Positions 26,512-34,975 of a stretch of 64,000 bases of DNA are shown piece by piece. The position numbers and the translations under genes were made by a program. Position 1 is the stretch's first letter; each line of letters begins with the position of its first letter. The stretch covers positions 248,001 to 312,000 of the forward strand of contig CAWGLZ010000001.1 of assembly GCA_963823535.1 (NCBI GenBank). Direction: 5' to 3'. The stretch is from RPQJ01 sp963823535. GTDB taxonomy: Bacteria > Pseudomonadota > Gammaproteobacteria > Steroidobacterales > Steroidobacteraceae. The notes under the pieces were generated by a model. That model was not told the DNA's origin and did not search any database. It saw only the letters and a program-made list of their open reading frames with translations.

Positions 26512-28473
26512 TCAGCGGCCCGCGCCCGTGCCGGCGCGGGCCACTTCCAGGATCCGGTCGCGCCGCTCGAGCAGGGCCTTGATGTCACGCCGGTCCACCC
26601 ACTCGCCGATGACGGTCTCGAGTTTCGCGGCATCGAGCCTGCGCAGCCGTGCCTGCAATTCCAAACCGGTCTTGGCAAGCGCTGTCTCCAGCGCGCCGGG
26701 CACTTGCGCGGAGGTGCCGAAAGCGTTGCCGTGTCCTGTCAGGAATAGCGTGGCCGCGTCGACGTCGTATAGATAGCGATCGAGGGTCCGGCCCTTGTTG
26801 TCGATCAAGGCGTCGAAGGCGTAGGCCAGCTGGTATTGCGCGCCGACGTCGCACCATCCTCCGCCCGGCAGCTTCGGTGCGCGGCCGTCCGCCGGTGCCG
26901 GCCGTCGCGCGGGCTCCGCCTGCGGGGAGAGGGAGATCGTCTGGCAGGCGAGGCCGGCGGCCTTGCCGTTCTTCGCATTCTGGCGGTCCTGCTCACTCGC
27001 CCATTGCGCAGGTCGACCCTGCAGGATTCCCGCCTGACCATCGTGAGTGCGGGCGACCGTGGCCGGTACGAGGCCGAGCCCCAGGAGCTGGTCGAGCTGG
27101 TATGCCGCCAGCTCGCGGTTCACGAGTTCGGCTGACGCCGACTCGAAGATCGCGTTCACGCTGCGTCCGTCGAGCGATACCTTCACTTCGAGCACGCCGG
27201 GCGCGCAGGTCTCGCTGACCGTGATCTTGCCGCGGACCAGGACCTCGGCGACGTCGGATTCGCCGATGCTCTGTGAACTCAGGTACAGCGGCTCGGCGGG
27301 CAGGGCGGCGGGCGGTACGACCGGCATCGCGTAGGCGACGCGCGACCCCGAGGCATCGGAGACCAGCGCGGCGGGATGGCCCCCGTAGACGGCCCGGTTC
27401 ATGCCCGCATCCAGCTTCACGACCGCACCGTCGAAGCGCGAGACGACGGTTCCATTGCGCGCGACCGTGTGCCCGATCACGACGCGCCGCGCACCAACCT
27501 GTGCAAGCCAGGGCTTCAGGACGTCGGCCTCGGCACACTCGTTGCAGAAGGCCGCGCCCCGATACCAGTTGGGGCCTGCAGGCCCGAGCAGCGGGGCTTC
27601 GTCCGCAGCCTTGAACCGCGCCACGGCCGCGGCGAGCGCGGTTCTGGCATCGCCGGCCGGCATCGCGTCGAGCCGGGCCTGGGCGGCCTCGGGCCGCTTG
27701 CCGTAGCCGTCCTCGAACTGGAGCAGCCCTGCCTCGCGGAGCACCGTCTCAGCGCTGAGGTACTCGGACACGGTGGCCGCATACTCACGGTTCAGTTGTT
27801 CGATGCTGCGGTCCGCGAGCAGCACGGACGGGCCGCCGTGCATGTAGACGGTGTCGTTGACGACGACGGCCACCGGCTGCGCCAGCAGCCACTTTCCGTA
27901 CTTTCCATCGTGACCGAGCAGGCGGCGATGGGCGAAGAAGCCCGGTGGGAAAGCGCGCTCGAAGTCGGCCTCGGTGGCGGAGGGCTGGCGCGCCAGGAAG
28001 GCGGCCTTGTGCCCGGCACGCTCGGTGGCGTCCTCGTCCGTCGCGTACGCCGCGAATTCGCCCGCTGCCACGTAGCGCAGGTCGCCGAGCACGTTCATCG
28101 CCTCGTGATTGCCCAGCGCGACGTGGAGCCTGCCGCCCGCGGACGCCGCCTCGTCCTGCAGACGCATGAGCAGGTCCATGACCTTGCGGGAATCGTCTCC
28201 CCGGTCGAGCAGGTCGCCGAGACTCACGAGATGCGTCCTGCCCCCGGTCCAGCGCAATTCCCCGTCGACGACTCCGACCGACCGCAGCAACGTCGTCAGT
28301 TCCTCGTAGGCCCCGTGCACGTCCGCGAACGCGACGACCTTGTCGACCCCCTGCCACGCCGACGGTCCGGCTTGCGCGGCAGCTGCGGTGCCTGGGATCA
28401 GCTGCAGCAGGACGCAGGTGACGGCCAGCCAGCCACGGCCGCGGATGAGGATCGATCGGAGCTTGCGGGGCAT
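26512..28473 (-). CDS. Secreted calcineurin-like metallophosphatase fused to a degenerate kinase fold
   Basis: The 653-residue protein has a Sec signal (cleavage about residue 34). The metallophosphoesterase domain covers about 45-380 with all metal motifs: Asp51/His53 (ADVHG), Asp87 (GDLLDRGDD), Asn122-His123-Glu124 (GNHE), His212 (HGG) and His335 (IGHT). The C-terminal part (about 400-640) looks like a FAM20/HipA/PI3K-like kinase fold: NRELAAYQLDQLLGLGLVP is the helix C region. However, the beta3 Lys is Glu444 (AIFES), the catalytic loop reads DNKGRTLDRY, and the metal Asp is Gly580. I infer a pseudokinase. It lies 15 bases downstream of the kinase-like gene on the same strand, so the two are probably co-expressed. 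Confidence 0.72.
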   Translation of the reverse strand: MPRKLRSILIRGRGWLAVTCVLLQLIPGTAAAAQAGPSAWQGVDKVVAFADVHGAYEELTTLLRSVGVVDGELRWTGGRTHLVSLGDLLDRGDDSRKVMDLLMRLQDEAASAGGRLHVALGNHEAMNVLGDLRYVAAGEFAAYATDEDATERAGHKAAFLARQPSATEADFERAFPPGFFAHRRLLGHDGKYGKWLLAQPVAVVVNDTVYMHGGPSVLLADRSIEQLNREYAATVSEYLSAETVLREAGLLQFEDGYGKRPEAAQARLDAMPAGDARTALAAAVARFKAADEAPLLGPAGPNWYRGAAFCNECAEADVLKPWLAQVGARRVVIGHTVARNGTVVSRFDGAVVKLDAGMNRAVYGGHPAALVSDASGSRVAYAMPVVPPAALPAEPLYLSSQSIGESDVAEVLVRGKITVSETCAPGVLEVKVSLDGRSVNAIFESASAELVNRELAAYQLDQLLGLGLVPATVARTHDGQAGILQGRPAQWASEQDRQNAKNGKAAGLACQTISLSPQAEPARRPAPADGRAPKLPGGGWCDVGAQYQLAYAFDALIDNKGRTLDRYLYDVDAATLFLTGHGNAFGTSAQVPGALETALAKTGLELQARLRRLDAAKLETVIGEWVDRRDIKALLERRDRILEVARAGTGAGR

Positions 28474-28488
28474 CTGCGGGCCTCCGGT

Positions 28489-29451
28489 TCAGAACGTGGT
28501 TACTCGACCTTTGTCGACCTGCTGCAGCAGGCGTTCGATCTGGCGGTGGATCTGCTCGATCTCGGACTTTCGCAATCCCATCTGCACGATTCCGTCCTCC
28601 TGGCGAACGCCGCGCTGAGGGGAGAGGTTTGCCCCGGCGGGCATTGGCTGCCAGCGACCGTCCTCCAGTCGCCATTGCGCAAGGACGCCCAGCCGGCGGT
28701 GCAACTCTTCCTCGGTCGCGCCACGCAGGCGCTCGACGGCGTCGGCCGGCAGGCGATCCACCCGCAGGGACTTCCAGAGATGACCGCGGTCGCTTTCGTT
28801 GTAGGCGAAGGCCACGCCGTTGTCGATCGAGAACACGCGGGCTCCGACGTCGGCGCGGGAGATGAGAAAGTTACCGACGTTCGAGTCCCCGTGCTCGATC
28901 AGGTAGGTGAAGATGTTGAGCTGCCCGATGTGACGCGCATATTCGGGATCGGCCGCGAAGCGTCCGGCGTCGTAGACGTCCGCGATCACCTTCACCTCGT
29001 GCAGCCAGTACTGCAGGACGCCCAGTACCTCGTCCGAGCCCTTGAACGTGGGCTTCACGCCTCGCGAGTACTGCTGGAAATCGGCGAGCGGGATCATGCG
29101 CAGTGCGGTGGGCGGCACGACGTACTCGGCCGGGTCCAGGAAGACTTTCTGAAGCTCGTAGGCCGCGAGATCATATCGGGGTCGATTGTTGAACTCCTCG
29201 GCACCGGGCTCGGACTTCCTGAGCTTGACCCGGTACGGAGGCTGTTCAGCAAAAGCGACCTCGGCCTTGAGCGTGATGTCGCCCTTGGCCTTCGGGCGAC
29301 TGATCTCGGCCGAGACGATCCGGAACGGCTCGCTCGCCAGCTGCCGCTCGAGGACCTCCACCGGCTCCGGGATGTTGAGGTCCTGGGCCTGGGCCAGCGC
29401 CGGCCCGATCGCGACGGCGAACGCGAGTGTCGCCCTGCTCAACCACTTCAT
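28489..29451 (-). CDS. Secreted kinase-like protein (FAM20/PI3K-like catalytic motifs)
   Basis: The 320-residue protein has a Sec signal (MKWLSRATLA to about residue 23) and an exported domain of unknown family. Kinase-like landmarks are in the right order: Lys76/Lys79 (YRVKLRK), Glu99 in a helix C segment (YDLAAYELQKVF), a catalytic loop HGDSNVGN (Asp189, Asn194), and a metal Asp210 in SIDNGVAF. This pattern matches secreted FAM20-type and lipid-kinase-like folds. It is a motif reading, not a database match. ATG at 29451 has GGAGG 8 bases upstream, so I prefer it to the GTG at 29466. It is first in a two-gene unit with the phosphatase. Confidence 0.62.
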   Translation of the reverse strand: MKWLSRATLAFAVAIGPALAQAQDLNIPEPVEVLERQLASEPFRIVSAEISRPKAKGDITLKAEVAFAEQPPYRVKLRKSEPGAEEFNNRPRYDLAAYELQKVFLDPAEYVVPPTALRMIPLADFQQYSRGVKPTFKGSDEVLGVLQYWLHEVKVIADVYDAGRFAADPEYARHIGQLNIFTYLIEHGDSNVGNFLISRADVGARVFSIDNGVAFAYNESDRGHLWKSLRVDRLPADAVERLRGATEEELHRRLGVLAQWRLEDGRWQPMPAGANLSPQRGVRQEDGIVQMGLRKSEIEQIHRQIERLLQQVDKGRVTTF

Positions 29452-29529
29452 CTGTGCATCCTCCACGTGGCTGCCGATACAGGGTAGCCCGTCGTGGCCG
29501 GCGCCTGCAAAAACCCCGCTCCGCGGCCG

Positions 29530-31800
29530 TCAGGGGCTGCCTTCGAGGCGCAACAGCTCGGCCTTGATGTCCTCGACACGACGTTCACGCTCGCGAACCA
29601 GCGTGTCGTACGGGGGATATCCTTCCAGGTTCCTGAACCACGGCAGCTGTGGTTGAAAACCCGGCGGCAGGTCGCCGCAGCGCAGGGCGCCCTGCAATGC
29701 GTCCACGGCCTCGTCCTTCAGTCCCTCGTTGGCCGCGAGGCTGGCATAACGCATCCACGCGGCCGGCATGGACGTCCACTCGCAGCCGTCCCCGACGGCC
29801 CGACGTGCGGCGCGCAGCGCCGTCAGCAACTGATCTACCCGGCGCCGGGCGTCCGCCTGGCGACCCGTCGCCCGGTAAATGCGCACCTGGGCTGTTTCCA
29901 TGAGACCGTAGGACGCGTCACCGCCCATCACCGGCGGGACCCACTCCTCCGGCACGGGTTCTGCGAGCGCGAGCGACGTCGCGGCTTCGTCGTAGCGTCC
30001 CTGGACGGCGTGCCAGAACGCCATGACGGAGCGCACGCGAGGGTTGTCGGCACCGACGCGTGCCTGCAGTGCCCCGAGGTCGCGGTCCACGGCCGCGAAG
30101 TCGCCGCGGAGCCCGGCGATGTCGGCGTGCAGGAAGAGTCGCACGACCTCCATGTCTACGTTGCGGCGGGCGGCCGCGTGATCGGGGATGGCTCGTAACG
30201 CGCGCTCCGGGTCGACAGCCAGCCAGGCCCTCACGTAATTGATCCACACCGGCAGGTCGGCGTCGTTCGGCGACCCCTGCTTGACTCGTGCCGCCTTCAT
30301 GACCTCTATTGGAAAGCCAGGCGTCGAGAGCGTGGGCAGCGTGAACCGGTCCACCGCGGACGGCATGTCGCCGACCATTCGCAGCGCACGTTCGAATTCC
30401 TCCCGGTAGCGCTGGCTGCGCGGGTCCCCAAGATTGCCGAGGTAGTTCGCCCATGTCGCCGGTTGCCGCGGATCGAGCTCGAGGGCACGCGTCGTGGCGC
30501 GATTCGAATCGAGGGGTCGCTGGGCCACGTTCGCCAGGTAGACCGCGTAGTCGTGCCAGGCCGCCGCGTTGTTCGGGTTCAGCTCGAGCGCACGCCGGTA
30601 CTGCTCTTCGGCCCCGGGGCGGTCGGTGTCCCGCAGGAGATTGGCATAGACGCCGTGAGCCTCGGAAAGATCCGGATCGAGAGCGAGCGCCGCGTGGATC
30701 GCCGCTTCGGCCCGCCGCAGCAGTTCGGCCGGATCGCGCGCGCCAGTTGGATTCCCGAGGACATGTGGTTGATCTGGGCCCCGCTCACCGGCGTACAGTC
30801 GCTGGAACAGCAGTGCAGCCGCCAGTTGTGCCTGTCCGCGTGCAAAGTCAGGATCGAGCCGCACGGATTGCGCGCTCAACTCGACCGATTTGTCGATGGC
30901 TTCCGGGGTCCGCAGGTTCAACTGCGTACGGGCGGCGAGGTACAGATCGTAGGCGTTCAGGTCGGAGGTCGGTGGGGGTTCGGCCGTTGCGACGGCGCCC
31001 CGCGCGGCGGGGATGATCGCCTCGACGATCGCCGCCGCGAGCTCCGCCTGCACGGCGAAGATGTCGTTGAGTTCGCGGTCGTAGCTGCCCGACCAGGCCT
31101 GCTGGCCGGTGGCGCCGTCGATGAGCCGGGCGCTGAGACGCAGGCGCTTGCCGTCGCGACGCACGCTGCCCTCTAGCACAGTCGTCACGCCGAGCCTCTC
31201 CGCGATGGTACGCACGTCGACGTCCTGGCCCTTGAACCCGAACGAGGAGGAGCGGGCGATGACCCGCAGGCCCGGAACCCGGCCGAGGCGGTCGAGCATT
31301 TCCTCGGCGAGGCCGTCGGAGAAGTATTCCTGTTCCGGATCATGGCTCAGGTTCTCGAACGGCAGCACGGCGATGGCCGGGTTGGCAGGAGGTTCGGGCT
31401 TGCCGAGATCGGACTGCCGTACCAGCAGCACGCCGACGGTGACGAGCAGGGCGCCGATGACGACGATGTCGGCATAGCGACGGACGCCGTGCACCGTGGG
31501 TCGCGCGACACCGGCCGGTGCCGTGTCGCGGTGGATGCCGTCGTCGCCGATCTCGTAGAACCAGGCGAGCAGCACAGCGACGGGGAAGCCGAAGGCCACC
31601 GCGACGATCAGCGCGCTCATCGCCCACTTCGGCGCGCCGAGGGGCTCGAGCACGACGTCGGCGATCTGCAGCAACAGCCAGGCGATGACCGCGTAGCTCG
31701 CCGCGACCCGCAGCACGCCGCGGCGACGGGCGCGGGCGAGGAGCCCCTCGGGCCCAGCGGCAGGCTTTGCGGTCGAGGGCTCGCCGGAGTCGTCGTGCAT
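29530..31800 (-). CDS. TolB/FlgO-like and TPR domain membrane protein (paralogue 2)
   Basis: The 756-residue protein has a cytoplasmic N-terminal basic stretch (LARARRRGVLR), two membrane segments at about 30-75 and a third near 110. A TolB/FlgO-like domain covers about 140-265 (AIAVLPFENLSHDPEQEYF, TTVLEGSVRRDGKRLRLSARL). TPR-type helices follow to the end. The frame is open far upstream, but the ATG at 31800 starts just before the conserved membrane anchor. No winged helix precedes it, unlike the gene at 22400. It is divergent from the TonB receptor gene, with 166 bases between. Function unknown; scaffolding or signalling is a guess. Confidence 0.78.
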   Translation of the reverse strand: MHDDSGEPSTAKPAAGPEGLLARARRRGVLRVAASYAVIAWLLLQIADVVLEPLGAPKWAMSALIVAVAFGFPVAVLLAWFYEIGDDGIHRDTAPAGVARPTVHGVRRYADIVVIGALLVTVGVLLVRQSDLGKPEPPANPAIAVLPFENLSHDPEQEYFSDGLAEEMLDRLGRVPGLRVIARSSSFGFKGQDVDVRTIAERLGVTTVLEGSVRRDGKRLRLSARLIDGATGQQAWSGSYDRELNDIFAVQAELAAAIVEAIIPAARGAVATAEPPPTSDLNAYDLYLAARTQLNLRTPEAIDKSVELSAQSVRLDPDFARGQAQLAAALLFQRLYAGERGPDQPHVLGNPTGARDPAELLRRAEAAIHAALALDPDLSEAHGVYANLLRDTDRPGAEEQYRRALELNPNNAAAWHDYAVYLANVAQRPLDSNRATTRALELDPRQPATWANYLGNLGDPRSQRYREEFERALRMVGDMPSAVDRFTLPTLSTPGFPIEVMKAARVKQGSPNDADLPVWINYVRAWLAVDPERALRAIPDHAAARRNVDMEVVRLFLHADIAGLRGDFAAVDRDLGALQARVGADNPRVRSVMAFWHAVQGRYDEAATSLALAEPVPEEWVPPVMGGDASYGLMETAQVRIYRATGRQADARRRVDQLLTALRAARRAVGDGCEWTSMPAAWMRYASLAANEGLKDEAVDALQGALRCGDLPPGFQPQLPWFRNLEGYPPYDTLVRERERRVEDIKAELLRLEGSP

Positions 31801-31866
31801 CCAGCGGACATTAGCCGAAACCCCGCCGTTGGCAAGCGCCGCAGGTCGGCGGTGAACCCGGCGCGC

Positions 31867-31895
31867 TTGCCGGTTGCGCAGCAATGACATATACA
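31867..31895 (+). promoter_or_regulatory. Candidate sigma70 promoter for the TonB-dependent receptor
   Basis: TTGCCG, a 17-base spacer, then TATACA, 72 bases before the ATG at 31967, in the divergent gap between the TPR protein and the receptor. It is a good match to the sigma70 consensus by eye. Confidence 0.5.
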
Positions 31896-31966
31896 TTGCG
31901 AGACCCGGATTCCATTGGACGTCAGAACGACGCATCCAACAAGAACAGGGCAACGGAGGCGGACGC

Positions 31967-34900
31967 ATGAGCGAGACGCTCTGGCAAAGCCGATCACGAG
32001 TGGCGATCGTGTCACTTGCACTCGCGGTCCCGGGTGCTGCACTCGCGCAGGATGCCGTGCTCGAGGAAGTCATCGTCACCGGATCCCGGATCGCCCGACC
32101 CGACTTCGTTTCGGCAAGTCCCATCGTCAGCGTTACCGAAGCGGCGTTCGAGCAGACGGCTTCGACCAGCGTCGACACCGTCATGAACCGGCTGCCGCAG
32201 TTCGTCCCGGACATGACCGGCAGTTCGAATAACCCGGCTAACGGCGGCCAGGGCAACCTGCAGCTGCGCGGACTCGGCGCACAGCGGACACTCGTGCTGC
32301 TCGACGGCCGTCGCCTGATCCCGGCCAACGGCACCGGCGTCGTGGACGTGAACATCATCCCGTCCACGCTGATCGAGAGCGTGGAGGTCATCACGGGCGG
32401 TGCGTCCGCGGTCTACGGGTCGGATGCCATCTCGGGCGTGGTGAACTTCAAGCTGAGACGGGACTTCGATGGGCTCGAGTTCGACGGGCGCTACGGGCTC
32501 AGCGACAAGGGCGACGCCGACGAATACTCGGCGGGCATCACGGGCGGACTCGAGTTTGCCGGCGGTCGTGGGCAGGTCTATGGATACCTCGGTTACTCGG
32601 ATCGCGAGGCGCTGACCTACAGCCGGCGCGATTTTTCGAAATACGCCCTGGGGTACTTTGGTCCGGATGCAGGGGGCGTCGGGCCGGATAAGGGGTTCCT
32701 GCCGCTGGGGTCGACTTTGATCGCGGAGGGGCGACCGAGCTCGGTGCGCGCCAGCCAGCAAGCGTACGACGCGCTGTTTTCCTCTTACGGCTTTCCGCCA
32801 GGTTCGGTGCCGTATCAGACGTTCTTCGGCGTGAACCCGGACGGGTCGCTGTTCACGATTGGCACGCGGCAGCCTGGCTCCGTGGTGAATTTCCGGGGCT
32901 CGCGTGATCCGGTGCTGTTTAACGATCGCTTGTACACCTACAACTACGCGCCCTGGAACTACCTGCAACTCGGGCTGGAACGCATTTCCGGGTTCGCGGC
33001 GGCCAGTTTCGAGTTCGGAGCGGGGCACGAGACCTATGCCCAGGCCCTGTACGCCGATTACTCCGCCGACCAGGCCCTCGCGCCCACGCCGGCCAATTCG
33101 ATCGTCATGCCTGCGACGAACCCGTACGTTCCGGCGGATCTCGCCTTCCTCCTCGAATCACGGTCCAGTCCGGCGGCCGACTTCCGCATCGCCAAGCGCT
33201 TCGCGGAGCTCGGACCGCGCATCGCCTCGAACCAGTACGACGTCTACCAGCTGACGGCGGGTGTGCGCGGCCCGATTGGCGATCGCTGGAGCTACGACGC
33301 GTACGCGCAGTACGGCGAGAATGACCAGCAGCAGAGTCAACGAGGCAACGCGCTGCGTTCCCGCATCAACGACCTGACCTACGCGCCCGACGGTGGAGTG
33401 TCCATCTGCGGCGAGTTCAACATCTTCCTGCTCAACCGAATCTCGCGCGAGTGTGCGCAGTACATCGGCGCAGGCGGTACCAATCGATCAGGGTACGAGC
33501 AGGCGATCTTCGAGGCGTCTGCCACGGGGCCGGTCTTCAGTCTGCCGGCAGGCGACGTGCAACTCGTGATCGGGGCGATGCACAAGCGTGACGAGTTCTT
33601 CTACCGTGCCGACCCGATCGCCAGCGTGATCCTCGAGGACGGGCTGCCGGACATCATCGGCTTCAATGCCTCGGACGACATCGAGGGCTCGGACAGCAAC
33701 ACGGATGCCTACCTCGAGGCGCTCGTACCGCTGCTCGCCGGTCTGCCTGGCGCCGAGCGCCTCGACGTGGTCCTGGGATTCCGGCATTCCGAGTACGAGG
33801 CGGCCGGCGGGGCTGATTCGTGGAAGGCGGAGCTGCTGTACCAGCCGATCGAGCCCTTGCGCTTGCGAGGTTCGCTGCAACGCGCCGTCCGGGCACCGAG
33901 CGTCTTCGAGCTGTACCAGCCCCGACTGCCCTTTTTCTACGGCATCGAGAGCGATTTCGGCGGCGTGCCGGATCCGTGCACGGCCAATAGTCCGGAGCGG
34001 AGCGGGCCAGACGCCCCGCGGGTCGAGACGCTGTGTCTTGCCCAGGGCGTTCCCGCGGCGCTGCTCCCGGATTTCGAGGACGTCGACCAGGTGCATCTCG
34101 GGGTGAGCGGCGGCAATCCTGAACTCGATCCGGAAACGGGGGACACGCTGACGCTCGGCTTCGTCGTCGATTCGACGGCGACGCATCCATTGCTGGCGCG
34201 GATGCAGTTGTCGGTGGACTGGTACCGCATCGAGATGGAGGATGCGATCGAGTACGTGTACGCGGCGAACTACGTCCCGCGCTGCTTCGACGCAGCCACC
34301 AACCCGGAGTTCGACCCCGCGAACCGGTGGTGCGGGTTCTTCTCGCGCGACGCCGTGAGCGGGGAGATCGTCGATTTCCAGGACGTCCTCGTGAACATCG
34401 AAGGCTTCGAACTTTCGGGCGTGGATCTGCAGTTCAACTGGTCGTTCGACGCCGGGCCGGGAACCGCCGGGCTGAACGTGCTCGCCTCCTGGCTCGACGA
34501 GTTCACGCTCGTGCCGCCCCCCGGCGTCGCGGAAGTCGACTCGGCGGGGACCGTGGGAGGCAAGGTCGGCGGCTCGCTGCCGGAGTGGAAATTCAACGTC
34601 GATGCCCGCTACGAGTGGCACACGCTCACCGTCGGGGCGCAGTGGCGCTACGTCGACTCCATGGAGGACATCGACCCGGAGCTCGACTACGAGGTCGCGA
34701 GCCGCGACTACCTCGACCTCTATCTCGCGAACGAGTTCGGGTCCGGCCTGTTCGACGGACTCACGCTGCGTATCGGCGTCGAGAACGTGACGGACGAGAG
34801 CCCGCCGCTGGTGCCCACGCAGGTGCAGGCGAATACGGACCCGTCGCAGTATGACGTGCTCGGTCGGCGCTATTACGTCAACCTGAAATACCGCTTTTGA
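31967..34900 (+). CDS. TonB-dependent outer-membrane receptor
   Basis: The 977-residue protein has a Sec signal ending ALA-QD and a TonB-box-like EEVIVTGSRI. The plug domain covers about 45-160 (LRGLGAQRTLVLLDGRRL, GASAVYGSDAISGVVNF). A long beta-barrel follows, ending in an aromatic (KYRF). The ATG at 31967 has GGAGGC about 6 bases upstream; an earlier in-frame start at 31874 would bury the signal peptide. Receptors of this size carry siderophores, vitamins, glycans or peptides; the substrate is not evident. No periplasmic or inner-membrane uptake partner is adjacent. The neighbours on both sides are TPR membrane proteins. Confidence 0.9.
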   Translation: MSETLWQSRSRVAIVSLALAVPGAALAQDAVLEEVIVTGSRIARPDFVSASPIVSVTEAAFEQTASTSVDTVMNRLPQFVPDMTGSSNNPANGGQGNLQLRGLGAQRTLVLLDGRRLIPANGTGVVDVNIIPSTLIESVEVITGGASAVYGSDAISGVVNFKLRRDFDGLEFDGRYGLSDKGDADEYSAGITGGLEFAGGRGQVYGYLGYSDREALTYSRRDFSKYALGYFGPDAGGVGPDKGFLPLGSTLIAEGRPSSVRASQQAYDALFSSYGFPPGSVPYQTFFGVNPDGSLFTIGTRQPGSVVNFRGSRDPVLFNDRLYTYNYAPWNYLQLGLERISGFAAASFEFGAGHETYAQALYADYSADQALAPTPANSIVMPATNPYVPADLAFLLESRSSPAADFRIAKRFAELGPRIASNQYDVYQLTAGVRGPIGDRWSYDAYAQYGENDQQQSQRGNALRSRINDLTYAPDGGVSICGEFNIFLLNRISRECAQYIGAGGTNRSGYEQAIFEASATGPVFSLPAGDVQLVIGAMHKRDEFFYRADPIASVILEDGLPDIIGFNASDDIEGSDSNTDAYLEALVPLLAGLPGAERLDVVLGFRHSEYEAAGGADSWKAELLYQPIEPLRLRGSLQRAVRAPSVFELYQPRLPFFYGIESDFGGVPDPCTANSPERSGPDAPRVETLCLAQGVPAALLPDFEDVDQVHLGVSGGNPELDPETGDTLTLGFVVDSTATHPLLARMQLSVDWYRIEMEDAIEYVYAANYVPRCFDAATNPEFDPANRWCGFFSRDAVSGEIVDFQDVLVNIEGFELSGVDLQFNWSFDAGPGTAGLNVLASWLDEFTLVPPPGVAEVDSAGTVGGKVGGSLPEWKFNVDARYEWHTLTVGAQWRYVDSMEDIDPELDYEVASRDYLDLYLANEFGSGLFDGLTLRIGVENVTDESPPLVPTQVQANTDPSQYDVLGRRYYVNLKYRF

Positions 34901-34975
34901 ACGGCCTTCGCCAACAAAAGCAGACTCGGTGCGGCGGTGTCGCGCTGTGTTTCGGTCACCCGGCACCGCCTCTCG

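Noticed and set aside
27376..29487. Long plus-strand frame opposite the phosphatase and kinase-like genes
   Set aside because: Composition is that of a shadow frame, and the minus-strand genes have signal peptides and metal motifs.
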